Part shown: positions 34,232-47,500 of the stretch, piece after piece | Layout of the letters: every line of letters begins with the position of its first letter | How positions within the stretch are numbered: the first letter of the stretch is position 1 | DNA from: Azolla caroliniana | Lineage: Eukaryota; Polypodiophyta | Reading direction: 5' to 3' | Assembly: GCA_043228905.1 (NCBI GenBank) | Contig: JBHGNT010000001.1 | Location: forward strand, 33,356,001-33,420,000 | DNA length: 64,000 nt | Translations under genes and position numbers: made by a program | Notes under the pieces: model-generated | The model's input: the letters and a program-made list of their open reading frames with translations, nothing else | Told to the model about the DNA's origin: nothing | Databases searched by the model: none

Positions 34232-37200
34232 TTTTGAGAATATATATGCACACTAAACTGACATATCAATAGATCTGTTTGACACTACCTAAATATTATA
34301 TATAAGTTGTGGAGATACTATCAAGCTACATATTAATGGTAGATCTTGATAAGAAAACTCTTCATGCAAAGTCTGGCAATCTTTCAGCCTATCTACACAA
34401 CACGGATTTTGATGTCAAATTGATGAATGTAATGCCAAAGCAATGGCATTGGGAGTACAATGACAGTTCACTGATCCTATTTATGATTGGTACACTGCAT
34501 TCAATACATAAGATTGCAAATGCTTCCTGAAATTTTGTTACCATTACTTTTAAGCATTACCTGGTATGCTAAGAATGCACTAATTTATGGAATCGATGTT
34601 TTTGAACAAGCATGATAAATTATAATCATCTTGAGTATTTGCATTGTCCAAATGTGTACTTTCGTTTTGCAGTTTCTATGATTCTGTGAGTGCCATGTCT
34701 ATGTTTGAATTATAGCCATTTCCAACTAAGCTAAAAAGATGCATTTGTGATGAAATTATGCTGTGGTTTGGCTTTTTATCTACAAAAATCTCTTATAGTT
34801 TACCGTGTTTTCTAAGAAAAAAATGTGGATCTAATGATCAGATCTATGTGTAGTGGCTCCCTAGCTAGTATATATCATATAAATAAGCGCTTGTTTTTGC
34901 AGTTGGGGAATCTATATCTAAACACAAGCTTGTTAAAATCAGCGAAGTTTTCAACATTCAATTAAGTGAGAGTCCTGGAAATCCCATTATGGAGGTCAAC
35001 CCCTCAAGCACCATACTATTGAAATTTATGCCACACCAAAAACAAAGATATTGGCTATATAGGCACATAATGTCCACAACTAGACTTGTGTAAGACCAAA
35101 TATTCATTACGTGAGAGATCAGAGGTTATGTGGTAATGCTCGAAATTCAAGCCATTAGAACCTACAAAAGAATCATGTATGAGTCAACATCAAAGAGCCT
35201 TAACATGAGTTTGACATTTGGGAGAGCCCTTTAAAGGATGATGGATAAGAGCTTGTTTGTTTTTGTCTTATCTTATGCCACTTTCAAATATGAATCCTTC
35301 CAATGAAACTTTGATTGGCAAGCCAATGGTGTTGGAGGTCGACAAAAACATTTATGTAACTGAATGAGACGAAAACTTTTTAATATAGCATTGGTGTTTC
35401 TTTTTCTTTTCTCTTTTTTTTTTTGGGGTGGGGGGGGGGGGGAGGAGGCATGGGGACAAAATGTCTATGTATTTGCCTATAAAAGATTATACTAACAGTG
35501 ACAAACTACTCCATATAAAGTCAATTCAAAATCACTGCAACTTTTAGTAGAACTAGGGTTTTTACCCTTACATGGTGAGAGAGTGGTGCCACTCTCCTAG
35601 TTCATCTCTATAATGAAAATGTCATCTCATGGACACTTGAATTGGAAGCCCAGTGATCTTATTAATTTTAGTTACTTTGCTTCAACATATTTTGCTCAAT
35701 ATGTAGTTGTTTTGTAACTAGGTGCATATAATGAGCTTTAGATTTATTCCGGTTATTGAATTTCGGTGAGTAGGATACTTTGATAATATCTAAAAGAAAA
35801 GAAAATTAGAAAATGTCAACGAAAATAAGTACTTGGAATATAGTGATGAATATTGGAGGTGGGGGCAAGATCACAATTCGTTAGCCTTCAATGGTGAGTG
35901 ATCCTATTGTGTGACCTTGGGAATATGTAGTTGAAGGGAAAATATTTATATTCCAATGCCGTAATTGCTAGGGCTAAGAGGGCGCCATGCTCCCAAGGTC
36001 TTGCATCCGCACCTTGCTCAAAGTAGGATTGTTGGGCAACACCCTATTTTGCTATGCTATAGCTTTGGTTCCCAATTTTGGGGTCTAAAGAGTCTTTCAA
36101 CATTCACACAACCCCTTGTTACATACACACATCAATGACCTGGCAAGGTTTATTTATACCCATGCTTGGGTGTCTCATAGTAGGATTTCCCAATATCACC
36201 CAACTTGTTTAGAGACTTTCGTTCCTCTCACACAACAAACTTACATTGGGGCTTGAAGTGTTATCATGCGGCTAAAGAATTTTATTTGCGGTTCTAGGAT
36301 ATGCATAGGCTTCACAATCAACACCCTTATTGTACATTTTCATGGTTCTTTTTATCCTTCCTTCGCATTGAGAATCGCCTCAAGCCTTCAATAGAGTTAT
36401 TCTAGAGATTCTTGATTTATTGGCTCACAAGGTTTCTCCCTCTTCATTTAGTTGCTACAAGCACTTATCTTTCTTAATCGGCATATTAATTGCATGAAAT
36501 ATACCATTTTCCCATAGATGTTCTCACTACATATTGCAAGTCCTTTGTTCACGAAATACTTTTCCAATTCGGCATTGGTTTTCCAATATATCTCCACCAA
36601 TTAGTTTTCCTGGCTTTCCGCACTTCACTCAAGCCTAGAGTGTCTCCACTTGAGCTCCTCGATGGAGACTTAATTTCTACAACATCTCCCATTTGATGTC
36701 TTGGAGTTTCATTATCATACTACCATTGATGATTCAAGATGACATTTCTTGCCGTTACAATGCCACTCTTTCTCATCCTAACAAGGGTCATGCTATCTTT
36801 CAAATCTAGTTCTCCCATGATGTTGTGATGGTAAGGAGAGCCCTAGCATTCATCAAGTCACATGCCTTATCTTTCATGCTAGTAGCAATTCACATCTATG
36901 TAGATTCAGTATAGATTACCAGATCAATTTCACATCTCTTGAAGCTATAAGGGTTGTGTTCACCAATGTGTGCCCAAATTTGCATCTTAAATGTTTACCC
37001 TGCCTCATTTTCCATATGGTAGTTAGCTAAAAGATTTATATATATTCTTTGCATTTATGGTGATCATATGACATTGACAACATAATTTAGTTTTTCCACA
37101 ATTCGTGTGTGTGTGTGTGTGTGTGTGGAGTAGCCATGCGCCTAGCCCATGTGGCCTCCATGTGTAACAATTAAGTGCCATGTGAGCTTGTGATAGCCCA

Positions 37201-40200
37201 TTTGGGCCTCTATATAAGTGGAGTGTCTGCCCACCAAAGGGGTAGAGTAGATTTCCTTTCCTTCTTGCTTCTTGTGTATATCACAATACACACACACACA
37301 CACACACACACTAGAAAAATGAGACAACAATACATTAAATTGTATACGGCACAAGGAAAACAATACGTATGACTATGAGGTATGTTTTTTTGAGAGGGAG
37401 ACAATGACAAGAAAGAAAAACGAGACATTACGTGCATACCTCAAACTATGGTAGGCATTCTCATTTATGCTCAAATGTCTTGGATGCATTATGGATATAT
37501 AAGATAGAGACCTGACCCGAAGATAGAGGAATTTAGATGTACATTGTATATCACAATAAAACATCCAAATTATTGCAACAAAGAAAGCTCACTGCTCTTT
37601 ATAAAAATGTTCTAGTATTAAAAAGCACAATTGTTATTTAATCATCATGGGTACGGGCTTTAGAAAAACATTTCAAACTAGACTTTTCAAAACCAGAGAG
37701 CAAGTGAAGAGAGTCTCATTGCCATTCGAAGACTAACATCCATTATTCACACATGCATAAAATGCCATATTGAATATATTATTTGTGGCTTCGAAACTAG
37801 CCACATTTGAGATACAATTAGTTGTGCTGCCCAAGGTTTTTAAAGATGAGAGTATTACTCCCCAAAACTTGAAATGCCGATTCCCACAAGACCACTTGAA
37901 TTAAAAAATCATAGACTTTTTCGAAGAATCGTAATTATTATCACTTTCTTTTCGTACTTCAAATCGTACTTAAAAGTAGATAGACCACAATAGATCGACG
38001 ATAAATACATTGCATTCTGTTGAAAAGTAGGTTGTCGAATAAAGGCATAAAGTCTCTTAATTGCAATTGTGTCAACGAATTAACATATAAGACATCCATG
38101 TACAAAAATTAGTAGCTCATGACAAGTAAAGGTGATTTTTCACAATGTGATTACCGCTATACAATAATGCCACATCACACGCACATATTTTTGTTTGACA
38201 CAATACATCCAATCGTAAAGAGTACATATGTTTAATGATAATAATAACACCTCAACCAATGAGTACCAATAAAGTGTAACCAATCCCAACCACATGAAGG
38301 TTCGTATTAGGGCATCATTTTCTTAAGCATTGATTGCAACTATTTATTGACAAACGTTAGGAAAATTCTGGATAAAATTCTTCATCCTTTCACACTAATC
38401 TTTTGAATGATAGGTTATAGTCGTACGATAGGGTTTTCGTAACATCTAAAATAAAATCTTAGGCAGGCCCCAATGCAAAAGTATATCCATGGCATGGCAT
38501 TTGTTATGAGGCCTCATTTTACATAATGTTAATTTTTAAAGTTGCAATGCAAAACGCAACACCAAATCCTTGTTGACAATGTTGTCTTGAATTAAGCCAT
38601 TATGGACACATGTAAATAGACATGGCACACATGTAGAGTATGATAACATATCACAAGAATATTATGTATTGAATATGTACGTATAAAATCATTTGTTTAA
38701 AGGTAAATTCAAGCACGTTGTAATATACATATACTATCCTTTACGTAGGAAAGGCCTTAAATTAGAGTTCTCTAAGTAGAAAACCCCATCTATGAATTAG
38801 GAAATCCAGCAATGGAATGGATCAATCTAGTGGACTAGTATACGTCGTTGTCATTTGTTACCATGTAAAGAAGTGCACAATAAGACAAGTCTCGTTGTAA
38901 AGATGACACGAATTCTCGAGACTTGAGTAGCAATCGATTTACACATAACATGATTGTGAGTTAATAAAATATACAAGAGTTTTTCTATGAGACGCCACTA
39001 GTCTTGATGAATTCGGCATACATCCTTTTAGTACTTCAAAGGAGACCATTCGCGTACTTAAAAAAGTGGAGAAACCATGTGTTGGCAGATATGCTAGTAT
39101 GTCATTGTGTATAAAGTAACTATAACGTGACGCAAGTCTCCATCCTAGTGTTACATCGTCTTATAATTAACAAATTATGAATTAACATATATGAGAGTGT
39201 AGAGTGAAAAAGATACACAAATTAGTTAAAACAACACATGAGGTGTAACGACAAGAATGATGGGTGTCCACAAGTCTTGAAGTCGGCGGACATTTCATAT
39301 GATCTTTACATGTAATGTACTAAGAACATTTTCAAAGTAGGCGGACATTTCGATCACATTTGCAAAGAAATATCTCGAGCGTTGCTGCAATGATAATAAT
39401 CATAAAAATAATAACAAAGGATGAGATCAAAGAGTAGTATATACATTTCCAAAGAATAAATCAAAGAGCTCTAAACCAATGTGACCTACAAAAACCTTTA
39501 ACAATGAGCCTTTTTGTGGCATGTATTATAACTAAGGGTAAGTATTTCATTTTTTAAGCTTGGCTTTACAATAACATCTCAAAGGAGTTTGATGGGACAA
39601 AGGATTTTTCCGACTGACTACAAGCCACATGATCGTCGTGAGGCGACACCATGTGACCATTCTCACTCCGAAGCATAAGTTATGTATTGAATAACCCCAA
39701 AGAAGCTGCACCTACCGAGTCTCCTTGGGTCGCCACATCACGAGGTGTGGGGAGCGGAAATTCAGTTGGGCCCGAAAACCGTCGATGGGCGGGCGGGCAG
39801 GTGGGCGAGAGATCAATTATGGCCGGCCCGGTCATGGAGAACCATATGCACTGACTTGTGGGTGTCCAAAAACATCCTATTGGGTCTTTTTTTTCCTTCC
39901 TTTTTTTTTTAAAATCACAAGAAAAGAAGGAATACACATAATAATAATCTTCCCCCAACTATTTAGGGTTTCTAAATTTGAGGCAAGTCAGATTAAATCA
40001 TGTACATTTCTATTTTTGAGAACCTAAAGATCATCAGATTCCCCCCCCCCCCCCCCCCCCCCTTCCCCCATACATTTAGGGTTCCTGATTTGGCATGTGG
40101 TATGTATGGTTAATTATGATCCCCAAATGATAAGGTTTTAATTAGGCTAATTAATCTCTAACTATGGCCTTGGATTCACCTAATCATGTTTTGCAAACTA

Positions 40201-40383
40201 ATGGATTACTACCATTTGTCCCATCCTGCGGCGCAGCCGCTTAAAAATGCATCCGCGATCATATGGGCAAACTAATTGCTAAAAGAGACCAAGAGTATCA
40301 TCATCATTAACCACACTTAAAGTTAATTATTTCCTGATTAAGTGTGGTTAAAATATGAATGATGACAATCTAAATGTTCGCCA
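34232..40383. other. Intergenic spacer of 6 kb
   Basis: 3' flank of the SMP-C2 gene, then AT-rich sequence without a convincing gene. Small features: a T9-G run at about 35409-35443 (TTTTTTTTT then a G-rich stretch with 12 consecutive G), (GT)n at 37107-37126, (AC)n at 37287-37311, and a 22-base poly(C) at 40041-40062. The longest ORF is 100 codons (39725-40027, +), without a recognisable domain. Confidence 0.55.
40041..40062. repeat. Poly(C) homopolymer of about 22 bases
   Basis: An uninterrupted run of C followed by TTCCCCCA. It is about 320 bp beyond the 3' end of the small membrane-protein gene. The exact length is doubtful because such runs are error-prone in sequencing. Confidence 0.8.
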
Positions 40384-40683
40384 CTACCGGGTGGTGTCGT
40401 CGATGACCTGAACCTCTAATGGCGGACGAAGGATGGATGAATGATGAAGATGATGATGATGATGATTCTGTTCATTAGTGATAGGTGGGATTAATGCATC
40501 ATCGTGATTAGTCTGGTTCTCAGGGTAATTAAGATTAGTATCTATATTGATCATGACCTGTTCTGGTTCGCTAATTATGGGCGGCTCAATCTGTTTCACA
40601 GCAGCACCGTAGCATATCAATGCGAGCCAAACCAATGCCACCACCGCTAGCGCAACCAACCATGCCATGTGCCTGTGATCCAT
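40384..40683 (-). CDS. Small single-pass membrane or secreted protein, unknown
   Basis: A 99-codon ORF. Residues about 7-30 (AWLVALAVVALVWLALICYG) form one strong hydrophobic helix that could be a signal anchor or uncleaved signal peptide. The rest is acidic and Asn/Pro-rich with a His cluster (NHHHHHLHH) and ends VQVIDDTTR. I do not recognise the family. Upstream sequence supports a real gene: a TATA box on the minus strand at about 41102-41110 (TTTATAAAT), and a consensus donor (TCAG|GTGAGC) at 40897/40896 that could end a non-coding first exon, with the intron ending shortly before the ATG. Without homologues or RNA evidence the call stays tentative. Confidence 0.45.
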   Translation of the reverse strand: MDHRHMAWLVALAVVALVWLALICYGAAVKQIEPPIISEPEQVMINIDTNLNYPENQTNHDDALIPPITNEQNHHHHHLHHSSILRPPLEVQVIDDTTR

Positions 40684-41101
40684 TATATCTTCTCTCTTAA
40701 CTAATTTCTTCTAATCCATCCATCCATTGTATAGAGGAGCCCCCATTTGTTGGAACACCTAATTCCCTGCCATTCTTATTCATTAAAAAATTTCTTCAAT
40801 CGGGACAAATCAGCCATGGAGACAGATCCAAGATTAGAACTGAACAGCATCTACATATCAGATCAGATCAGAAATGATTAGTTTAGATTGGCTCACCTGA
40901 CGAATCATGGACATCAAGGGGCGCTTGTGTCAGGCTTGATCGTTTGTCCTCAGCACATTTGAAAACAAACCGAGGGGATAGATCCGATGACCAGAAGGAG
41001 ATAATAGTAAAATCAAAAAATGATATAATTCTGTTGATATGAATATTAATTAGATTTGTGTAAAAATTAGTAGCAGTAGTTATTACAGAGCGTAGGCTCC
41101 T

Positions 41102-41110
41102 GATTTATAA
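41102..41110 (-). promoter_or_regulatory. Candidate TATA box of the small membrane-protein gene
   Basis: GGCTTTATAAATCA on the minus strand, about 420 bp upstream of the start codon. This distance fits if a 5'-leader intron (donor at 40896) is present, which places the first non-coding exon at roughly 41075-40897. Confidence 0.4.
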
Positions 41111-41119
41111 AGCCTGATT

Positions 41120-42405
41120 GTAGTGAATTATATTGGTACTAAATCATTCGGATAAGGAGGAGTTACAGAGTAGAGAAGGAATTACAAACACAGAGAAACC
41201 CAGAGAACAACTGATTTTGTTAACAATTTATTCAAATTACTAATTTGTCAACAAATCTCCTCCTCCTCCTCCTTGTATTTATTTTATTTTTGTTGACACA
41301 CAAATGAATGAAATTCTGCTCAAAGTCAATCCATATCTCTTAAATATATGTTTATTTATTTATTGACTTATTTATTTATTTATTTATCTATCTGTTCAAT
41401 CAATTTAGTACTGATTTATCGTGAATTTATATACCTTACTAATTAGTGCATCTATTTAATCTTTGTTTTAAGTACTAATTAAAGTTTTATTTTAGTAAGA
41501 CAATTGTGGCTGAAGTTTTTTTTGGACAAATTCTGGGAAGAACACACCGCCACTAATAGCTATTTCATGATTATTAATCCGCTCAATATACATAATCAAT
41601 TGAAAAACAAAAAACAAAAAAAACAAAAAAAGGCCCCCCAAATAATAATAGTAATAATAATGTTATAACTTATATATAACATTATATTCTTTTTCAACTA
41701 ATGGCTGAGCTTTTTAATTACTGATTCAAGAGCTCGATCCACCATCATGACAACGACAGCAATGACAAATAACTATTATTTATTATGTACAGGAGCCCTC
41801 CCATAAATTCACTGTAATATCCACTAACCCACCACCAGAAAAAACAAAAACAATAATATTGACAATCAAAAAACAAAATGTCAGGAAGGGAAAAAATAAG
41901 AAAAACTTTAAGCCGCTGGAAAATCCACGACAGGGAAATTAGCGAATAGGTTTCTTATAATAATAAAAAAGGGCCCCCCCCCCTCCATAGTTTTAGGGCA
42001 AGACCTAGTTTCTTAGGAATTGAGTGTAGGTAAGGAATTCCTACTTGTTTTTGTGAGGTAACCTCCAATTGTATACATAATTGTCTTTTAGGAGTGCAGA
42101 AACTAGACCATTGTTTCTAATTTAACCTAATACTGTAAGAATCATCTAAACTCTTTGTTTTGGGGCCAATCATTAAGTAAATTCCAATATGGCATTTTTG
42201 TGTTTACAATTAACAGATTGTCTCTTGTATAACACCAACATATGGTTTGGACATTAAAATGGGACATGCCTTAATTTTTTTTTTCCCCTCTGCCATGAAA
42301 CTTGAGGAGAATCCAAAACACATCTTATGTACTTACATCCCTGATTGTTGATTCAGTCATTTTAAGGTTGTTTTATGGCAGCTTTTATAAATTCAACCTA
42401 TACAT
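41120..42405. other. Intergenic spacer, AT-rich
   Basis: Simple-sequence-rich DNA: (TTTA)n near 41348-41385, A-rich stretches near 41600-41630, (AAT)n near 41640-41665, and a run of 9 C at 41974-41982. No coding signal. Confidence 0.6.
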
Positions 42406-42407
42406 TC

Positions 42408-42478
42408 ATGTAGCTTAATTGGTAACGTTGTCCAATGGAGACCAAGGAGTCATGGGTTCGACCCTTTGGCATCTAGGA
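42408..42478 (+). repeat. tRNA-derived SINE-like element or tRNA pseudogene
   Basis: TGTAGCTTAATTGGTAACG resembles a pol III A box and, about 35 bp on, GGGTTCGACCC matches a B box, in tRNA-like spacing. The T-stem pairs poorly (two G:U pairs and two mismatches) and the acceptor stem does not close, so it is not a functional tRNA. Diverged sequence continues to the right without a clear 3' end. The body and target-site duplications were not resolved. Confidence 0.45.
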
Positions 42479-43104
42479 TATGAATGGAGTAATAGAGAGG
42501 TGAGAAATTTAGATGTGTATACATGGAGATATATCAATATGGGTAGGAATATATCTCCACAAATTACTGTGGTTTCATTATGGGTAGGAATATATTGCAT
42601 TATGTGCTTAATTATCATTGAGACTATGTCCAACATATAACACATTGAGTCTTGATTAAGGTGCAATTATGTTGGGAAGAACTTGCAGAAGATTATGCCA
42701 TGCCAATTGGTCTTTTGTTTCATGGTTTTAATACATATTGTGGGTTTTGGACCATATGTTTCATAAGGAAACTATTCTGAGGTTAATTGATATTATAGGC
42801 ATAACCTTACAAATCAATTCTATACCTAATTTTTCCATTGGCTAAGGTTACAACAATAATAATAATAACGGGTATACAAGATTTCAAACAAACTATTGGT
42901 AAGGCTAAGTTATCTTGTTTAGATCTATTATCCAACGGCCATGGTATAACATATCAAAGTTGTCCTTGGTTTTCTTAATCTACATCACCATGATCTTAAT
43001 GTATGTGGTGTAACAGTTTTGGAGATGGTTTACAAGAGCATTAAGCGTAGAATTTATATGCATAAGTTAAGTTGGGAGTCATGACTATACACAATATTTT
43101 GAGT

Positions 43105-44045
43105 TCAAAAATGTACCACAATGCATCCTTCAATGGTTTTCATCCAAACAAACTTCAGAGATCTCCGTGACATGGGCGACATCTTCTTATTGGTTAGGCT
43201 TTCAGCCCTTTACACATCACATGCACACCTCCACCTTATGTCACTCCTGAACTTTCTAAGTTACAATCTAGATTGGTTTTCTATGAACTTAGATGTTCCA
43301 AAATGTTTAAAACATATCACAACTGCATTCTTCAATGATTGTCTTCATAACAAACCTCACAAATACCACGACATGGGTCACATCTTCCGATAGGCTAATG
43401 TTTTTGGTTATCCAAACAAACCTCATGAACCTCCATGGCATATATCACATCTTCCAACAGGTTAATTTTTCAGCCCATCACACCGCACCTCCACTTTTAT
43501 GTAACTCCCAAACTTCCTAAGATACAATGTAGAATGCTTCTCTATAAAACTTCCAACATTCCCATTCTATAAACTTCCAGACATTTCCACTCTTCTCAAT
43601 AATTCTTTCTAAATCACTTTCTAGATGTTCCACAGTGTTTGAAATTTATCACAACTGCATCCTTCAATGATTAACACAGTTATACAGTAATTCAGACAAA
43701 CTATTGGTAAGGCTAAATGTTCCAACACTTTTAGACATTCCAAAGACACTTTCTAGATGTTCCACAATGTTTGAAATTTATCACAACTGCATCCTTCAAT
43801 GATTGTCTTCCTAATAAACCTCATGGACCTCCATGACATAGCTTACATCTTCCAACAGGTTATGTTTTTGGCCCATTACACACAGCACGTTCACCTTATA
43901 TGGCCCCGAACTTCCTAATATACAATGTAGAATGCTCCTCCATAAAACCTCCAACATTCCCACCATAGAACTTCCAACATTTCTACTCTTCTCAATAATT
44001 TTTTATATATGTTACAAAATGTTTAAAATATATTCCATCCATGTT
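43105..44045. repeat. Degenerate long tandem repeat
   Basis: Diverged copies share AGATGTTCCA(A/C)A(A/G)TGTTT(G/A)AAA, CACAACTGCATCCTTCAATGA, CATCTTCCAACAGGTTA and ACAATGTAGAATGCT(C/T)CTC. The first anchor occurs at 43291, 43623 and 43755. A related block starts near 43105 with ACCACAATGCATCCTTCAATGG. Unit lengths differ through internal deletions (about 330 and 130 bp). No ORF is conserved between copies. Confidence 0.75.
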
Positions 44046-44576
44046 CCACATATGCCTTACAAAAAGTTTTCGAACCAACGAATGTTTCATGCAACAAGTC
44101 GCATATTTCCCATATTCCATTATTTAAGACACTAGATTGCCTTCCAATTTTAGGAACAAAAATATCATTAAAACAATTGATATATATACTTTGGGAAGAA
44201 AACCCAAGAGCACCAAAAAAGACAGAAGACCACTTCGAGCTAGATAGAGGGTACTAAACCTACACATTATTTATCCATTTATATAAGAAGAGTCCTATCA
44301 AACGCATACTAAACAGAATACTCAAAGAAGAAGTGGCTCTCCTCTTTTTACTATAACACCATACAATAGATCATCAGAGTCATGTTATATCACCTAGGGT
44401 CCCATCCACAAAAGTGTGTTCATACCAAACATATTGAAACATCACCATTTGGAGGCCGCGTCCAAACATGCAAATACTAAAAATGCACCGTTGACATCAA
44501 AAAGCCCTTCTAGAAGATGCAAAACACCAGATTACTGTTGTTGAGTAGAGCCTTGAAGATATATCCACCCAGCTTT

Positions 44577-47500
44577 CTAATAGAAATCATTGCACGAACA
44601 CTCACCATCCTTGAAGTGATGAATACGATAAGCATCTCTAATAATGATATTGCGTTTCTCTATCTTTGATATGAACTTAGTGGCATTGTGGCAGTCTGCA
44701 CACACACGAAGATTCTTCGAAACTCGGATTGTTGTACCAGGGGCTGTGTTGATGAGACCGAAAGCAATAGCAAGTTTCTCACAATGCCCACATAGAGCAT
44801 CTTCTCTGGCCTTATCAGAAAGAGGATCGCGCCTTACAACTCTTCTTCCATCTTTAAACACCAGCCTCATTTTGTCAATCTTCGCAGTTAGATCAGTACC
44901 TCTCATTAGGCTCATCTCATGCTCAGGTTCTATTGCAACTGATGCTGGATTGGTCCATGCCTCTAGTGCTTTCTTCACTGCATGCAATTTCTTCGCATCT
45001 GCCATCAGATTCTCATTGAGACACACATCAGATATTGAATCATAATCTGAAGCAAGCTGATTATCCACATAATCCTCCACGTTCAGGTACGCTTTGTAAT
45101 TGGAAACGAGAGAGTCCCAACTCTCCAAATTGGAAGGTAAAGACTGTCCTCCAAGATGTTCATTAACTTCACTTAATCGCCCTGCATGGTCAAAAGCACC
45201 AACAAAGTTGGCATAGTGAGTTAGTGATGGAGCAGCACTATATACCTCACCCATTGACTTGAGAAGGTCCACCGCTTCATTGACCAAAGCCTTCTCCTTA
45301 CAGACAGAAAAGAGATTAGTAAATGTAGTCCCATTGGGTTTTACTTCCTTGATCATATTCTCCAATCCTTTACGAAGAAGGCCAAAATCTTCACTATACT
45401 TGCCCAATATTGCCAACCACAAGTTCCAAGTGGAAGCCTCGCGCATGGGCAGCTTCTCAAAATGATCCTGGGCAACATCTACCCCTGACAATTTGGCATA
45501 TAATGCCACAAGGGCCCTTCCAATGGCTCCATTAGCCTCAAAATCCCTTTCAATCACATACGTATGAATCCGCTTCACATCATTGAGGCTACTGGTAGCG
45601 AGACAGGATCTGAGTGCAATAAGTACTGAAGCATGATTAGGCTCCACATCCTGCTGCATCTCATGGAAGAGTTTGAAGGCTTCAGCATAGTTGCCATGAT
45701 GCACAAAGCCTTGTAACATCGCATTGCAAGTCAAGACATTGCGTTTAGACTGCTCAAAAATCGCATGTGCATTCTCAAGGCTGCTGCATGTGGAATACAT
45801 ATCAATTAGTCCACTTGAAACATATGGATCAGTCTCCAGCCCCCTTTCCTTGATGTGCTCATGAACCATCTTACCATTTTCAAGGGAATTTCGCTTTGAA
45901 ATCCCCTTCAAGAGACTGGAATACACAACATTAGTCATTTCCCTTCCATCCTGAACCATCTCTTTGTAAAACTGTAATGCTTCCTCGAATGCCCCATTCT
46001 GGATATAACCTGCCACCATAGTGTTGAGTGCATCATTACCAGAAAGCTTTGCAAACACTTCCCTCGCATCTGAGAAGCTCTTAAACTTGCAATACATATC
46101 AATGAGCGCATTTCCAACAGTTGGGTTAGCTTCCAGGTTGCTTTCTTTGATCTCTTCATGGATCTGTCTTCCCTGAGTGAGGTCTTCCATCAGAGATGCT
46201 GCTTTCACAATGTTGGAATATGCTACATTATCCGCCTTCAGCCCACTGTCCTTCATTTCTTGGAAAATACGCAGTGCCCCTTGAACATCAGCTTGGTGAA
46301 CATGGGCAGCAATCAACGCACACCACGGCAGCAGCTCATTCTTTGGTAGTTTTTCAAAAACAGCTCGGGCCTCATCAAGGCTGCCTCCACATTTCGCATA
46401 CATATCTATGACAGATGCCCCAACTTCAGGGTTCTTCTGATGCTCCCAATAGTCACTGGTTTTGTGAAAAGCCACACCTTGCTCCAATGCTGCTTGACTG
46501 ACACATGCTTTGTGAAGTGCAACATATGTGGAAGGGTTCACATCTGTAGCATTTTTCTTAATCATCTCCTCCCAAACGCCAACAGCACCATGTAGGCTTG
46601 CATAGTCGGCATAGGCTGCCATCATTGAATTCCATACTGCAGCCTCTCGTTTGGCCGATTTCTCAAATACTTCTATTGCATCTGGTAGGCTTCGGCATTG
46701 AGCATACATATCAATGAGATTACTCTCCACAAGCACATCACTTGCAAGCAAACACTTATTAATGTGGCTATGCACAATCTTCCCCTGTTCCAAAGCTCCC
46801 ACACTTGCAATTGCTTTCAGGACACCAGCAAAAACTATGTTGTTGGGCTTCAAATTGGCATTGATCATCTGTTGGTAAAGCTTCATGGCCTCATCTGGAA
46901 GTCCTTGTTGGGCATATCCTGCTATAGCAGCACTCCATGTCAGTACATCTCTTTTGGGAGAGGTATTGAATTCTCGAGTGACCTCTTCAAGGCCACCACA
47001 CTTAGCATATGCATCCATTAAAGCTGTGGTGACCATTATATCAGACTCGTACTCTGTTCGTGCCACATGATGATGTATGACCTTGGCATCAGCCAGTGAA
47101 CCCGCAGCAATGGATCCTTTAAGTGCGCCAAGGAAGGTGAAATCATCAGGCTCTCCATGCACATCAAGCATCTGATAATACAACTTCAGAGCTAAATCTC
47201 CTTGCCCATGTCTAGCATTTGCTGAAATAATTGCATTCCAAGTGTAGACATTAGGTCTCGTCAACAGAGAAAAAACTTCGTTTGCTTCATCAATACTGCC
47301 CAAAAGGTTGAACATGCGGATGAGATGGGTTCCCACATAAGCGTTGGGTTTGAAATTGGTTTCCTGCACTAGTTTCCAAATCCCTCGTGCTGATTCTAGA
47401 CCCATGTTGGCGATGCAATGATGTATAACAACCACCCAAATGGAATTATTGACTCGCATTTGTTTGGCGTGCATATCAGCTTGAGCAGCATGGGCTTCTT

